This document shows, one piece after another, positions 27,582-37,429 of a stretch of DNA of 64,000 nt (position 1 is its first letter; every line of letters begins with the position of its first letter). The stretch covers positions 124,001-188,000 of the forward strand of contig JAFQQI010000048.1 of NCBI GenBank assembly GCA_017411305.1, written 5' to 3'. The position numbers and the translations under genes are program-made. The notes beneath the pieces were generated by a model. It made no database searches. It was not told the origin of the DNA and worked only from the letters and a program-made list of their open reading frames with translations. This DNA is from Lachnospiraceae bacterium (GTDB lineage Bacteria; Bacillota; Clostridia; Lachnospirales; Lachnospiraceae).

Positions 27582-28454
27582 ATGAAAATGAAGATGAGAA
27601 AAATCACAGCACTTTTGTGTGCAGTAACTATGACATTTGGACTGGTAGCATGCGGTAGCGGCACTGAGACAGAATTGGCAGCTCAGGCAACGGAAGCAGA
27701 GGCGTCAGATGCAGATTTGACAGGAACTGTTTCTATGGCGGGAAGCACATCTATGGAGAAGCTTGCTAATGCCACAGCAGAAAGTTTTATGGCAAAATAT
27801 CCCGGTGTAACCGTAACGGCAGAATTTACCGGTTCTTCAGCCGGTGTGGAAGCGGTAACTGCAGGAAGCGTAGATATCGGTAATGCATCAAGAGCACTTA
27901 AGGATGCGGAGAAGGAAGCAGGAATTGTAGAAAACATTGTGGCTATTGACGGTATCGCTGTTGTGGTTGATCCTGCCAATACAGTAGTTGATCTGACGAA
28001 GGAGCAGCTGATTTCCGTATATACAGGTGAAACAAAGAATTGGAGCGAACTCGGCGGCGCAGATGCACCTATTGTAGTAGTGGGACGTGAAGCAAGTTCC
28101 GGAACAAGAAGTGCTTTTGAAGAACTTTTGGAAATTGAAGACGCGTGTATATATGCAAGTGAACTTGACAGTACAGGCGCAGTAATTGCCAAGGTAGCAG
28201 CAACCCCCGGAGCAATCGGTTATGTTTCTTTAGATGCCATTAATGAAACGGTAGTGGCGGTTTCTTTGGAAGGCGTGGCAGCAAATGCGGAAAATATCAA
28301 GGCAGGAAATTATTTCCTCAGCAGGCCTTTTGTAATGGCAACTAAGGGGGAAATCTCCAAGCAGAGCGAAGCGGTTCAAGCCTACTTTGAATACCTTGCA
28401 TCGGAAGAAGGCAAAGAAGTGATTGCGGCAGTGGGATTAATCATTGCAGACTAA
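27582..28454 (+). CDS. pstS: Phosphate-binding lipoprotein of the Pst transporter
   Basis: A 290-residue substrate-binding lipoprotein. The signal ends LVACGSG, so the Cys is lipidated, and a short Ala/Glu/Thr linker follows. Phosphate-contact segments are visible: MAGSTSMEKL, TAEFTGSSAGVEAV, SVDIGNASRAL and GREASSGTRSAFEEL. The protein captures inorganic phosphate outside the cell for PstCAB. It is the first gene of the phosphate operon, 86 bases after the candidate -10, with ACGAGGAGA before the ATG. Confidence 0.95.
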   Translation: MKMKMRKITALLCAVTMTFGLVACGSGTETELAAQATEAEASDADLTGTVSMAGSTSMEKLANATAESFMAKYPGVTVTAEFTGSSAGVEAVTAGSVDIGNASRALKDAEKEAGIVENIVAIDGIAVVVDPANTVVDLTKEQLISVYTGETKNWSELGGADAPIVVVGREASSGTRSAFEELLEIEDACIYASELDSTGAVIAKVAATPGAIGYVSLDAINETVVAVSLEGVAANAENIKAGNYFLSRPFVMATKGEISKQSEAVQAYFEYLASEEGKEVIAAVGLIIAD

Positions 28455-28488
28455 GTGACATTGGCGGATAAATGTAGAGGTAAGGGTT

Positions 28489-29427
28489 TTGGATAATAAA
28501 CAAATACATACCATTATCGGTAGCAGAAAAAATAAATCCGCAGTGGAAAAGACAGCACAGGGTATTTTTACCCTGTGTGCATTCATTGCTGTTCTGGCAG
28601 TGGCATCCATTACGGTATATATGATTATTAACGGAGCACCTGCACTTTTTCAGGTGGGAGTAAAAGATATTCTCTTTGAAACACAGTGGAGACCTTCTGC
28701 AGAGGATGCGTCTTTCGGTATTCTGTGGGTTGTTTTGACATCCGTAATCGGAACGGTGCTTGCAGTGACTTTGGGAGTGCCCATGGGTGTATTTACGGCA
28801 GTATTTCTGGCGGAGACGGCTCCAAAGAAAATGGCGGCAGTGGTAAGACCTGCAGTGGAACTGCTGGCGGGAATTCCCTCAGTTATTTACGGACTTTTGG
28901 GGCTTATGATATTAAATCCGCTTATGTATAAGCTGGAACTTGCTGTTTTTGAGAACTCGAAGAGTCATCAGTTTACCGGTGGGGCAAATCTGCTTTCTGC
29001 CGTAATTGTACTTGCGGTGATGATTCTGCCTACGGTAATCAATATCAGTGAATCGGTAATCAGAGCAGTTCCGGATTCTCTGCGGGCAGCTTCGCTGGCT
29101 CTTGGAGCATCCCATATGCAGACTATTTTCAAGGTGGTTCTTCCGACAGCAAAGTCGGGAATTGTTACGGCGGTTGTACTGGGAGTAGGAAGGGCTATCG
29201 GGGAAGCTATGGCAATTACGCTGGTATCGGGAAGCTCAGTGAATGCGCCGCTTCCGTTCAATTCTGTCCGTTTCCTGACAACGGCAATTGTAGCGGAAAT
29301 GGGTTATGCATCCGGGCTGCACAGACAGGTGCTTTTTACCATAGGACTGGTTTTGTTTGCTTTTATCATGCTCATCAATATATTCCTGACAAGAATTTTG
29401 AAGAAGGGAGAGAATGGCAATGCATAA
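28489..29427 (+). CDS. pstC: Phosphate ABC transporter permease PstC
   Basis: A 312-residue permease with six membrane helices. The first is near residues 24-48 and is followed by a periplasm-side loop (DILFETQWRPSAEDASFG). The cytoplasmic coupling loop is SLRAASLALGASHMQTIFKVVLP. The start is TTG at 28489, behind AGGTAAGGG; no better ATG is available. It pairs with PstA, whose gene begins 14 bases before this one ends. Confidence 0.95.
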   Translation: MDNKQIHTIIGSRKNKSAVEKTAQGIFTLCAFIAVLAVASITVYMIINGAPALFQVGVKDILFETQWRPSAEDASFGILWVVLTSVIGTVLAVTLGVPMGVFTAVFLAETAPKKMAAVVRPAVELLAGIPSVIYGLLGLMILNPLMYKLELAVFENSKSHQFTGGANLLSAVIVLAVMILPTVINISESVIRAVPDSLRAASLALGASHMQTIFKVVLPTAKSGIVTAVVLGVGRAIGEAMAITLVSGSSVNAPLPFNSVRFLTTAIVAEMGYASGLHRQVLFTIGLVLFAFIMLINIFLTRILKKGENGNA

Positions 29428-30292
29428 CAGTATTATTGGAAAAAGAAAAAGAAATTCAGATGTCATAATCCGGTTTCTGATTAATATCTCAGCTGGCTTT
29501 TCTGTTGTGCTGTTGCTTGGAATTATCGGTTATGTTTTTTTTAAGGGAATCGGCAAGGTGAACTGGCAGTTTCTTACGGGAGTCACCAGCACCTTAAAGG
29601 GAACCGTGGGAATTGCGGGAAACATCGTAAATACATTATATATAATTGTTATTACTCTATTGATAGCGACCCCTGTGGGTATCGGTTCGGCGATTTATCT
29701 GAGTGAATATGCTAAACCGGGCAGATTGGTAAGACTGGTTGAGTTTACTACAGAAACCCTGTCGGGTATTCCGTCTATTATATTTGGCTTGTTTGGTATG
29801 GTGTTTTTCGGAAATGTGTTTGGATTTGGTTATTCTATTCTGACAGGTGCATTGACGCTTACCATTATGGTACTTCCCCTCATTACCAGAAATACGCAGG
29901 AAGCGTTAAAAACAGTCCCTGACAGCTACAGAAGTGGTGCACTGGGTATGGGCGCAACGAAATGGTATATGATAAGAACTATCCTCCTTCCCTCAGCCCT
30001 GCCCGGTATCATCACAGGCGTAATTCTGGCAATCGGGAGAATTGTGGGAGAGTCAGCAGCACTTTTGTTCACGGCAGGAAGCGGTTATCTTTTGCCAAAG
30101 GCAGGAATTGGCTACCTTCATAAAGTGATGGAATCCGGCGGTACGCTTACCATACAATTATACTTAAGCATGGCTAAGGCGGAATATGATGTGGCTTTCG
30201 GCATTGCGGTAGTATTGCTGGTAATAGTATTTGTTATCAACCGACTGACCAAATATCTGGCAAAAAAATTTGATGTAAACAAGATAAAATAA
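29414..30292 (+). CDS. pstA: Phosphate ABC transporter permease PstA
   Basis: A 292-residue permease with six membrane helices and the coupling loop [42 protein letters not shown] matches the PstA core. Two possible starts lie 6 bases apart (29414 and 29420); GGGAG precedes both. The 14-base overlap with pstC suggests coupled translation and equal amounts of the two subunits. Confidence 0.95.
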   Translation: MAMHNSIIGKRKRNSDVIIRFLINISAGFSVVLLLGIIGYVFFKGIGKVNWQFLTGVTSTLKGTVGIAGNIVNTLYIIVITLLIATPVGIGSAIYLSEYAKPGRLVRLVEFTTETLSGIPSIIFGLFGMVFFGNVFGFGYSILTGALTLTIMVLPLITRNTQEALKTVPDSYRSGALGMGATKWYMIRTILLPSALPGIITGVILAIGRIVGESAALLFTAGSGYLLPKAGIGYLHKVMESGGTLTIQLYLSMAKAEYDVAFGIAVVLLVIVFVINRLTKYLAKKFDVNKIK

Positions 30293-30318
30293 AAAACGAG
30301 AGATTGGAAAGGGAGAAA

Positions 30319-31086
30319 ATGAATCAGAAAGAGCAATATAAAATTGTGGCAGAGCATTTGCATCTTCATTACGGAGAAAATCATGCACTTAAGGATATTA
30401 ATATGAATATTTCTGCCGGCGCGGTAACTGCTTTTATCGGCCCTTCCGGATGCGGAAAATCTACTTTTTTAAAAACTCTGAACAGGATGAATGATTTGGT
30501 GGACGGCGTAAAAATAGAAGGAAAAGTGTATCTTGACGGAGAAGATATTTATGGGCCGAAGGTGGACACAACACTGCTTCGCAAAAAGATGGGAATGGTA
30601 TTTCAACAGCCCAATCCTTTTCCTATGAGCATTTATGATAATATTGCGTACGGACCCAGAATCCACGGAATTAAAAATAAAGCAAAGTTAGATGAAATTG
30701 TGGAGCGTTCTTTGAAAGATGCAGCAATTTTTGATGAGGTAAAGGACAGATTGAAAAAATCCGCCTTAGGACTTTCCGGCGGACAACAGCAAAGACTGTG
30801 CATTGCAAGGGCACTTGCGGTAGAGCCTGAGATTCTTCTGATGGATGAACCCACATCAGCTCTTGACCCGATTTCTACACTAAAAATTGAGGAACTGATG
30901 GAGGAACTGAAAAAGAAGTATACGGTAATCGTAGTAACGCACAATATGCAGCAGGCAACCAGAGTATCTGACTATACGGCATTCTTTCTTGTGGGAGAGG
31001 TTGTGGAATTTGATACTACAGACAATATTTTTTCCAGACCCGGAGATAAAAGGACGGAAGATTATATTACAGGACGTTTTGGTTAA
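30319..31086 (+). CDS. pstB: Phosphate ABC transporter ATPase
   Basis: A 255-residue ATPase that powers PstCA. Walker A is GPSGCGKST (about residues 39-47), the signature is LSGGQQQR, and Walker B ends [12 protein letters not shown]; the switch His is in VVTHNMQQA. PstB-specific features include [23 protein letters not shown] 30319 is chosen over an upstream in-frame TTG at 30304 because GGGAG lies just before it. Confidence 0.96.
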   Translation: MNQKEQYKIVAEHLHLHYGENHALKDINMNISAGAVTAFIGPSGCGKSTFLKTLNRMNDLVDGVKIEGKVYLDGEDIYGPKVDTTLLRKKMGMVFQQPNPFPMSIYDNIAYGPRIHGIKNKAKLDEIVERSLKDAAIFDEVKDRLKKSALGLSGGQQQRLCIARALAVEPEILLMDEPTSALDPISTLKIEELMEELKKKYTVIVVTHNMQQATRVSDYTAFFLVGEVVEFDTTDNIFSRPGDKRTEDYITGRFG

Positions 31087-31104
31087 TGGCGGAAAGGGGT
31101 AGAA

Positions 31105-31767
31105 ATGTCACCGAGAATCAGTTTTGAAAAAGACCTGACTTTGTTAGACGGAAATGTTGCGGAAATGGGTAAAAAGGCCTTGGAAAATTATGAGGCGCTT
31201 TTTGCAGCTTTTGAAAAAGGCGATAAAGAAGAAATACACAGAATTACAAAAATTGATAAGGAAATCGGAAACAGACAAAGAGAAATTGAGTCACAGTGCT
31301 TGTTTCTGATTACCAAGCAACAGCCCATCGTGGGAGACCTCAGAGTAGTAACTGCGGCACTGAAGGTGGTGACGGACATTGAGAGAGTGGGCGACCATGT
31401 GGCAGATATTGCAGAACTGCTGTTGCGTATCGGCATTAAGGATTTGACCCAGTACTCCATTCATATCGTGCCTATGTTAATGGCGGCAAAGGATATGACC
31501 AAGATGGCTGTGGATGCATTTACGGGTAGAGACAGAGAGTTAGCTGAGAAAGTGATTGCCAGTGATGATGTGGTGGATGAACTGTTTAATAATGTAAAGA
31601 GTGATTTGATAGAACTGCTGAAAAGAGATGCAAAGGATGCTGACGATTGTATTGATGTTTTGATGATTGCAAAATATCTGGAAAAAATCGGTGACCATGC
31701 GGTTAATATCGGACAGTGGGAAGTTTTCAAAGAGACAGGAAATATGGATAATATGCGCCTTTTGTAA
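31105..31767 (+). CDS. phoU: Phosphate signalling protein PhoU
   Basis: A 220-residue all-helical protein with two three-helix repeats. Metal-binding motifs typical of PhoU are visible in each: TDIERVGDHVADIAE and KYLEKIGDHAVNIGQW. PhoU links Pst transport to the PhoR kinase and shuts the regulon off when phosphate is plentiful. It is the fifth gene of the operon, 18 bases after pstB. Confidence 0.95.
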   Translation: MSPRISFEKDLTLLDGNVAEMGKKALENYEALFAAFEKGDKEEIHRITKIDKEIGNRQREIESQCLFLITKQQPIVGDLRVVTAALKVVTDIERVGDHVADIAELLLRIGIKDLTQYSIHIVPMLMAAKDMTKMAVDAFTGRDRELAEKVIASDDVVDELFNNVKSDLIELLKRDAKDADDCIDVLMIAKYLEKIGDHAVNIGQWEVFKETGNMDNMRLL

Positions 31768-31862
31768 GAAAATAAAAATTCCCTATACCCAAAAGGATAG
31801 AAATAGTGTAAAATAATGAGCAAATAGGATTTTTTACGAAAACTACCCGGAGGGATAGGAAA

Positions 31863-33632
31863 ATGGATTTTTTTAGTGTACTGACGATGATTGGCGGTTT
31901 GGCATTATTTCTGTACGGAATGGATATGCTTGGAGACGCCCTCAAAAAATTGTCCGGCGGGAAGCTGGAGATTATCTTGGAGAAACTGACGTCCAACAAG
32001 CTTATGGCAATTTTGCTTGGTGCCGGAGTGACGGCAATTATCCAGTCGTCTTCTGCTACTACTGTAATGGTAGTAGGTTTTGTTAACTCAGGAATTATGA
32101 AGCTGACACAGTCCATCGGTGTTATCTTGGGTGCTAATGTAGGTACCACGGTAACCGCATGGATTCTGAGTTTGGCTGAAATCAGCGGAACCGGCTTTTT
32201 TATGAAACTGTTAAAGCCAACTTCGTTTTCCCCTGTGCTTGCCATTATCGGTGTTTTCATGATTATGATGGCAAAGAAGGAGAAATATAAGGATATCGGT
32301 TCCATTATGGTGGGTTTTGCTATTTTGATGTTTGGTATGGATACCATGTCAACAGCAGTGGAACCGTTGGCAGAAAGCCCTCAGTTTTCAAGTATATTGT
32401 TAATGTTTTCCAATCCGGTACTGGGTATGCTGGCAGGACTTGTTTTGACCGCTGTTATCCAGTCTTCTTCTGCGTCTATCGGTATTTTGCAGGCGCTTTG
32501 CGTAACCGGTGCGGTAAGCTATTCCACAGCACTTCCCATTATCATGGGTCAGAATGTGGGTACCTGTGTAACGGCACTCATTTCCAGTGCGGGTGCCGGA
32601 AAGAACGGTAAAAGAGCAGCGTTAATCCATCTGTATTACAACATTATCAAGACGGTTGGATTTATGGTGATTTTCTATTCCCTGCATGCAGTGTTGAATT
32701 TTGCTTTTATGGAAACCTCAATCAGTGCTCTCGGGGTAGCGGTAGTACATACGGCATTTAACGTGGTTGCGGTAGTTTTGATAGCACCTTTTTCTTCTGT
32801 TTTGGAAAAACTGGTTTATATTACCATTCCGGAAACACAGGAGGAACTGGATGCACAGAAGAACAAGAAGGATGTACAGATTCTGGACCCTCGTTTCTTA
32901 AATACACCCGGTTTCGCGTTGGAACAGTGTAAAAATGCAGCCGTAGAGATGGCAACATATACTAAGGAAGCATTGCTGCTTGCCATTCAGGTGGTAGATA
33001 AATTTGATAAGGCGATGGCTGATAAGGTAGAAGAACTGGAGAATATCGTAGACCATTACGATGATGAAATCGGTTCCTATTTAGTGAAACTGAGTAGTCA
33101 CGATTTGACAGAAAAAGACAGCCAGCAGCTTTCCGTTTTACTTCACTGCATCGGTGATTTTGAGCGTATTGCAGACCATGCAATCAATATTGTGGATGCG
33201 GCAAGAGAAATGACGGATAAAGAACAGAGCTTTTCCAAGAAAGCGCAGGAAGAGCTTGCTGTTTATACCAGTGCAATTAAGGATATTGTGAACACGGCAT
33301 TTTTGGTATTCCAGGAAGAAGATTTGAAGCTGGCAACAGTCATTGAACCGTTGGAAGAAGTGATTGATTACCTGAGTGAAGAAGTGAAGAAACGTCACTT
33401 GAAGAGACTTCGTAAGGGCAAATGTTCCATTGAAATGGGATTTGTATTGGCAGACCTTACTACCAATTATGAACGAGTATCCGACCATTGCTCCAACATT
33501 GCGCTTGCTATGTTACAGTTAAATGAAGATAATTTTGATACCCATGAGTATCAGGATAATATGTCCAGCAAGGATAATCTGATTTTTATGGCGGAAGTAA
33601 AGCATTTGAAGGATAAGTATGCACTTCCTTAA
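31863..33632 (+). CDS. Na/Pi cotransporter with C-terminal PhoU domain
   Basis: A 589-residue NptA-type protein. Two inverted Na/Pi repeats carry the QSSSA motif twice (QSSSATTVMVVG and QSSSASIGILQA), each followed by GANVGTTVTAW or GQNVGTCVTAL. About nine hydrophobic helices occupy the first 320 residues. Residues from about 350 form a soluble PhoU-like helical domain with GDFERIADHAINI and YERVSDHCSNIAL. It gives the cell a second, sodium-driven phosphate route. The 95-base gap after phoU holds a TAAAAT-like string, so a secondary promoter is possible. Confidence 0.9.
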   Translation: MDFFSVLTMIGGLALFLYGMDMLGDALKKLSGGKLEIILEKLTSNKLMAILLGAGVTAIIQSSSATTVMVVGFVNSGIMKLTQSIGVILGANVGTTVTAWILSLAEISGTGFFMKLLKPTSFSPVLAIIGVFMIMMAKKEKYKDIGSIMVGFAILMFGMDTMSTAVEPLAESPQFSSILLMFSNPVLGMLAGLVLTAVIQSSSASIGILQALCVTGAVSYSTALPIIMGQNVGTCVTALISSAGAGKNGKRAALIHLYYNIIKTVGFMVIFYSLHAVLNFAFMETSISALGVAVVHTAFNVVAVVLIAPFSSVLEKLVYITIPETQEELDAQKNKKDVQILDPRFLNTPGFALEQCKNAAVEMATYTKEALLLAIQVVDKFDKAMADKVEELENIVDHYDDEIGSYLVKLSSHDLTEKDSQQLSVLLHCIGDFERIADHAINIVDAAREMTDKEQSFSKKAQEELAVYTSAIKDIVNTAFLVFQEEDLKLATVIEPLEEVIDYLSEEVKKRHLKRLRKGKCSIEMGFVLADLTTNYERVSDHCSNIALAMLQLNEDNFDTHEYQDNMSSKDNLIFMAEVKHLKDKYALP

Positions 33633-33664
33633 GGCTTTTCGAAAATGCTTTCGGAGGATGAATT

Positions 33665-34339
33665 GTGGCACTGATTTATGTGGTAGAGGATGACAAAAAT
33701 ATCAGGGAGATTGAGAAGATTGCATTGCAAAATTCCGGGCACGTGGTAGAGGAATTTGAATACGCAAAAGACTTCTTTGCGGCATTAAAAGAAAGAGAGC
33801 CGGACTTACTGCTTCTTGATATTATGCTTCCCGATGCGGACGGACTTGAAGTTGTAAAAGAAATTCGGGGGGATGCTGTTTACAGCGCATTACCTGTTAT
33901 AATGGTGACTGCAAAGACTTCTGAGATTGATAAAGTGAAAGGTCTTGATATGGGAGCCGATGACTATCTTATCAAACCTTTTGGCGTGATGGAACTTATT
34001 TCCAGAGTGAAAGCTCTCCTTAGGAGAACCAGTAAGGAGCCGGCAGAGAAAATCATTACCATCGGAAATGTATGCCTGAATGAAGAAAAGCATTGTGTGA
34101 CAGTGGAAAATGAACTTTGCGAGTTGACATATAAAGAGTATGAACTTTTGAAAGTACTGATGACAAATGTAGGAAGTGTAGCCACAAGAGAAGAAATTCT
34201 GAGCAGAGTGTGGGGCACGGATTTTGAGGGAGAATCCCGGACTCTTGATATGCACATCAAAACATTGCGTCAGAAGCTGGGAGAAGCGGGCAGTATGATT
34301 AAGACTGTGCGTAATGTGGGATATATTTTTAATGTGTAA
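33665..34339 (+). CDS. PhoB/PhoP-type response regulator
   Basis: A 224-residue OmpR-family regulator. The receiver has acidic residues E8-D9-D10, the phosphorylated D52 in LLLLDIMLPDADG, and the VMVTAKTSE switch Lys. The C-terminal winged helix ends in TLDMHIKTLRQKLGEAGSMIKTVRNVGYIF. The start is GTG at 33665, with GGAGG about 8 bases before. Its place inside the pst-nptA cluster makes it the likely PhoP/PhoB that binds the 11-bp repeats before pstS. Confidence 0.9.
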   Translation: MALIYVVEDDKNIREIEKIALQNSGHVVEEFEYAKDFFAALKEREPDLLLLDIMLPDADGLEVVKEIRGDAVYSALPVIMVTAKTSEIDKVKGLDMGADDYLIKPFGVMELISRVKALLRRTSKEPAEKIITIGNVCLNEEKHCVTVENELCELTYKEYELLKVLMTNVGSVATREEILSRVWGTDFEGESRTLDMHIKTLRQKLGEAGSMIKTVRNVGYIFNV

Positions 34340-34351
34340 AGGAACCCTTGT

Positions 34352-35731
34352 ATGAAAAGAAAAATCAATAACAGTTTGATGGGTACAGCTACTTTGGCAA
34401 TAGTGACAACGCTATTGCTGACAGTAGCTGTTTGTTATCATTTGCTGAAAAATCAGATATGGGAAGATTTGGAGGTCTATGCAGAAACCATGGGCTTTTT
34501 TTTGCAAACGACAGACGAAGAGAAATTGCAGGGAAATCATGAAGAGTTTGAACGGAAAATGGTGGAAAATCATATCAGAGTAACTTATATCGATACGGAC
34601 GGAAGTGTTATTTACGATACAATGGCAGATGCTTCCAAAATGGAAAATCACAAAGACAGACCGGAGGTAGTGTCTGCTTTTGGAATGGGAGTGGGTAAAA
34701 AAATTCGTATGTCGGATACGCTGGAACAAAATACTTATTATTATGCGCTACTCATGGAAAATGGGATGGTGGTTCGTGTTTCCAGAGATGCAGATAGTGT
34801 ATACCGCATTATGGAATATGCTTTTCCGGCAATTTTGCTTGTAACAGTATTTTTGTTTGCCGCTTGTGGGCTTCTTTCTTATTTTTTAAGCGAAAGCATT
34901 ATTCATCCCATTAAAGAAATTGCAAAAGATGTGGAAAAAGTAAACGAGATTGAATCGTATGAAGAAATGCAACCTTTTATCGAAGCAATTAAAAACCAGC
35001 ATGATGATGTCCTTGGTAATGCCAGAATGCGTCAGGAATTTACTGCCAATGTTTCCCATGAATTAAAAACACCGCTTACTGCTATTTCAGGTTATGCGGA
35101 GTTGATAGAAAACGGAATGGTAAGTGAAGAAAAGGAAGTGCAGCGTTTCGGAAGAGAAATTCACAAAAATGCCAATCGATTGCTTACATTGATTAATGAT
35201 GTCATAAGACTTTCAGAGCTGGATGATAATGAGACAGATGATATGCTGGAACCAATACATTTGTGGGATAGCGCACAGACATGTGTGGATATGTTGCAAA
35301 TTAACGCTGCGAAACATTCGGTAAATCTGAAACTGGAAGGTGAAGATGCCGCAATAATGGCAAATAAGCAGATGGTGGAGGAGGTTTTTTACAATCTGAT
35401 TGATAACGCTATCCGCTATAACAGGGAAAACGGAACCGTCACAGTAAACGTAAGAAACCAATCAGATAAAGCAGTGCTTACGGTGACAGATACAGGAATC
35501 GGTATTCCTAAAGAACATCAGGAAAGGATTTTTGAACGTTTTTACCGTGTGGATAAAGGCCGTAGTAAATCTACAGGCGGAACAGGCCTCGGGCTTGCAA
35601 TTGTAAAGCATATTCTGATAAAATTAAATGCAGATATTTCATTGGAAAGCGAAGTCGGAAAAGGAACGAAAATAGAAGTAACATTTAAGGAGATTATAAA
35701 GGATGAATATTCAGAAACTGAAGTATCTTGA
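34352..35731 (+). CDS. PhoR-type sensor histidine kinase
   Basis: A 459-residue membrane kinase. Two membrane helices (about residues 11-32 and 154-180) flank an extracytoplasmic domain of about 120 residues. The phosphorylated His is H236 in SHELKTPLTAISGYAEL. The ATP domain has the N box NLIDNAIRYN, then DTGIGIPKEHQERIFERFYR and GGTGLGLAIVKHI. It lies 12 bases after the regulator gene and is expected to phosphorylate it under phosphate limitation. No PAS domain is obvious before the dimerisation helix. Confidence 0.9.
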   Translation: MKRKINNSLMGTATLAIVTTLLLTVAVCYHLLKNQIWEDLEVYAETMGFFLQTTDEEKLQGNHEEFERKMVENHIRVTYIDTDGSVIYDTMADASKMENHKDRPEVVSAFGMGVGKKIRMSDTLEQNTYYYALLMENGMVVRVSRDADSVYRIMEYAFPAILLVTVFLFAACGLLSYFLSESIIHPIKEIAKDVEKVNEIESYEEMQPFIEAIKNQHDDVLGNARMRQEFTANVSHELKTPLTAISGYAELIENGMVSEEKEVQRFGREIHKNANRLLTLINDVIRLSELDDNETDDMLEPIHLWDSAQTCVDMLQINAAKHSVNLKLEGEDAAIMANKQMVEEVFYNLIDNAIRYNRENGTVTVNVRNQSDKAVLTVTDTGIGIPKEHQERIFERFYRVDKGRSKSTGGTGLGLAIVKHILIKLNADISLESEVGKGTKIEVTFKEIIKDEYSETEVS

Positions 35732-36878
35732 TACTTTATTTGAAAGGGAAATGCAGGAAGAGCGCATTGGTGGTGCTTCCCTTGTGGTGAACCATAAGGG
35801 AAAGGAAGTATTCCGGAATGTGTACGGTTCTGATAAAGAAGACAGCATTTACAAAGTGTTCTCCATGACAAAGCCCATTACAACAGTAGCGGCAATGATG
35901 CTTTATGAACAGGGAATCATAGATTTGTATGAGCCGGTCTCTAAATATCTGGAAGGCTACAAGAATATGAAGGTATCTACTAAGGATGGACTTGTGGATG
36001 CAGTGCGTCCCATTACCTTACAGCATCTCCTTAATATGACCTCCGGACTGGTATACCCGGGAGAGGACAGAGAGTCTGATCAGGTGATGGAGCAGGTCCG
36101 TATCAGATTGCATGAGCGTGCGGTAAAGGCAAGAGAAGAAGGAAGGTCTTTAAGCAATCTGGATATTATCAATACAATCGGGGAAGAGGTGCCGCTGCAG
36201 TTTCAACCCGGCGAAGGTTGGAGATACGGGTTTTCCGCAGATGCACTTGCGGGTGTGGTGGAAGCAATTACCGGTATCCCTTATGGTGAACATCTGCGGA
36301 AAACTATTTTTGAGCCTTTAGGTATGAAGGATACAGGCTTTTATATAGAAGAAAGCCAAATTCACAGATTGGCACAGATGTATTCCCGCATAGACGAAGA
36401 AGGACATTTAAAAAAGGCAGATGAAAAAGCCTATGAGTGGCTGAATATGTATGCGCCTACTAAGCCTCCTTATATTGAGTCCGGCGGTGGCGGTTTATAT
36501 TCCACATTGGAGGATTATAATCATTTCGTACAGATGCTGGCAGCAGGCGGTTCCTACAACGGACATAATTTTATCGGCCGTAAAACGGTAGATTATATCG
36601 CAACCAATCAGTTAAATGAGCAGCAGATGAAGTGTGTGGACTTTGACAGTATTATCGGTTACGGCTACGGTAATTTTATGAGGGTCATGATGAATCCTGC
36701 ACTTGCGGCAAGTAACGGAAGCGTGGGGGAATACGGCTGGGACGGACTTCCCGGTACTTATTTTTTTATTGATCCTAAGGAAGAACTGACCTTGGTTTAT
36801 ATGCAACAGATTGAGCAGGGAGCAGACCAGTCCTTAAGACGTAAGATGCGTCAGATTATTTACGGGGCATTGGAGTAG
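35703..36878 (+). CDS. Serine hydrolase of the beta-lactamase (class C/EstB) family
   Basis: A 391-residue cytoplasmic protein without signal peptide. The catalytic S-x-x-K is SMTK (S54-K57), and the second motif is the Tyr of WRYGFSADALAG. QHLLNMTSGL, EPLGMKDTGFYI and the late ESGGGGLYSTLEDY are typical of this esterase/penicillin-binding-like fold. It may be an esterase or peptidase; there is no reason to call it a resistance enzyme. AAGGAG precedes the ATG at 35703, which lies inside the end of the kinase gene (29-base overlap), so it is cotranscribed with phoR. Confidence 0.85.
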   Translation: MNIQKLKYLDTLFEREMQEERIGGASLVVNHKGKEVFRNVYGSDKEDSIYKVFSMTKPITTVAAMMLYEQGIIDLYEPVSKYLEGYKNMKVSTKDGLVDAVRPITLQHLLNMTSGLVYPGEDRESDQVMEQVRIRLHERAVKAREEGRSLSNLDIINTIGEEVPLQFQPGEGWRYGFSADALAGVVEAITGIPYGEHLRKTIFEPLGMKDTGFYIEESQIHRLAQMYSRIDEEGHLKKADEKAYEWLNMYAPTKPPYIESGGGGLYSTLEDYNHFVQMLAAGGSYNGHNFIGRKTVDYIATNQLNEQQMKCVDFDSIIGYGYGNFMRVMMNPALAASNGSVGEYGWDGLPGTYFFIDPKEELTLVYMQQIEQGADQSLRRKMRQIIYGALE

Positions 36879-36883
36879 AGAAA

Positions 36884-37417
36884 ATGAACAAACGGCTAAA
36901 AAAGGAATATTTCAGACAGCCTGCCACGGTCCTGGCGCCTGATTTGATCGGTAAGCTTCTTTGCCGCAAGGTAAACGGAGAAATATTGCGATACCGGATT
37001 ACAGAGACGGAATGCTATTACAGTGAGCAGGATACGGCCTGCCACGCCAGTAAAGGGAAGACGGAACGGACAAAGGTGCTTTATATGCAGGGAGGTACGG
37101 CATATGTGTATCTGTGCTACGGAATGCACAGCCTGTTTAATGTGGTGACCGGCGAGGAAGGCTTTCCGGAAGCAGTACTGATTAGAGGTGTGGAGGAATA
37201 TAACGGTCCCGGCAAGCTGACAAAGGCTATGGGAATTGACAGAAGCCTGAATGAAATTGATATGACAGTATCCGATGAACTGTGGTTGGAGGATGACGGT
37301 ATAAAGCCGGTCTACCGAACGGCCAAAAGAGTCGGAATTGATTATGCTGAGGAAAAAGACAGAAATATTCTTTGGCGGTATATTATTGATGACGGTAGCT
37401 ATCAACCGGTAAAGTAG
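36884..37417 (+). CDS. DNA-3-methyladenine glycosylase (AAG/Mpg type)
   Basis: A 177-residue base-excision repair enzyme that removes alkylated purines. Family landmarks run in order: LAPDLIGKLLCRK, RITETECYYSEQDTACHA (catalytic Glu in this strand), TAYVYLCYGMHSLFNVVT (DNA-intercalating Tyr) and GPGKLTKAMGID. It is slightly short for the family. It starts 5 bases after the serine hydrolase and leads into the Ham1-like gene 12 bases on, so the three are one unit. Confidence 0.92.
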   Translation: MNKRLKKEYFRQPATVLAPDLIGKLLCRKVNGEILRYRITETECYYSEQDTACHASKGKTERTKVLYMQGGTAYVYLCYGMHSLFNVVTGEEGFPEAVLIRGVEEYNGPGKLTKAMGIDRSLNEIDMTVSDELWLEDDGIKPVYRTAKRVGIDYAEEKDRNILWRYIIDDGSYQPVK

Positions 37418-37429
37418 GAATAAGAAGAA

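Noticed and set aside
35703-36878. A beta-lactam resistance gene
   Set aside because: The protein has the SxxK fold but no signal peptide, and resembles EstB-type hydrolases; nothing links it to resistance.
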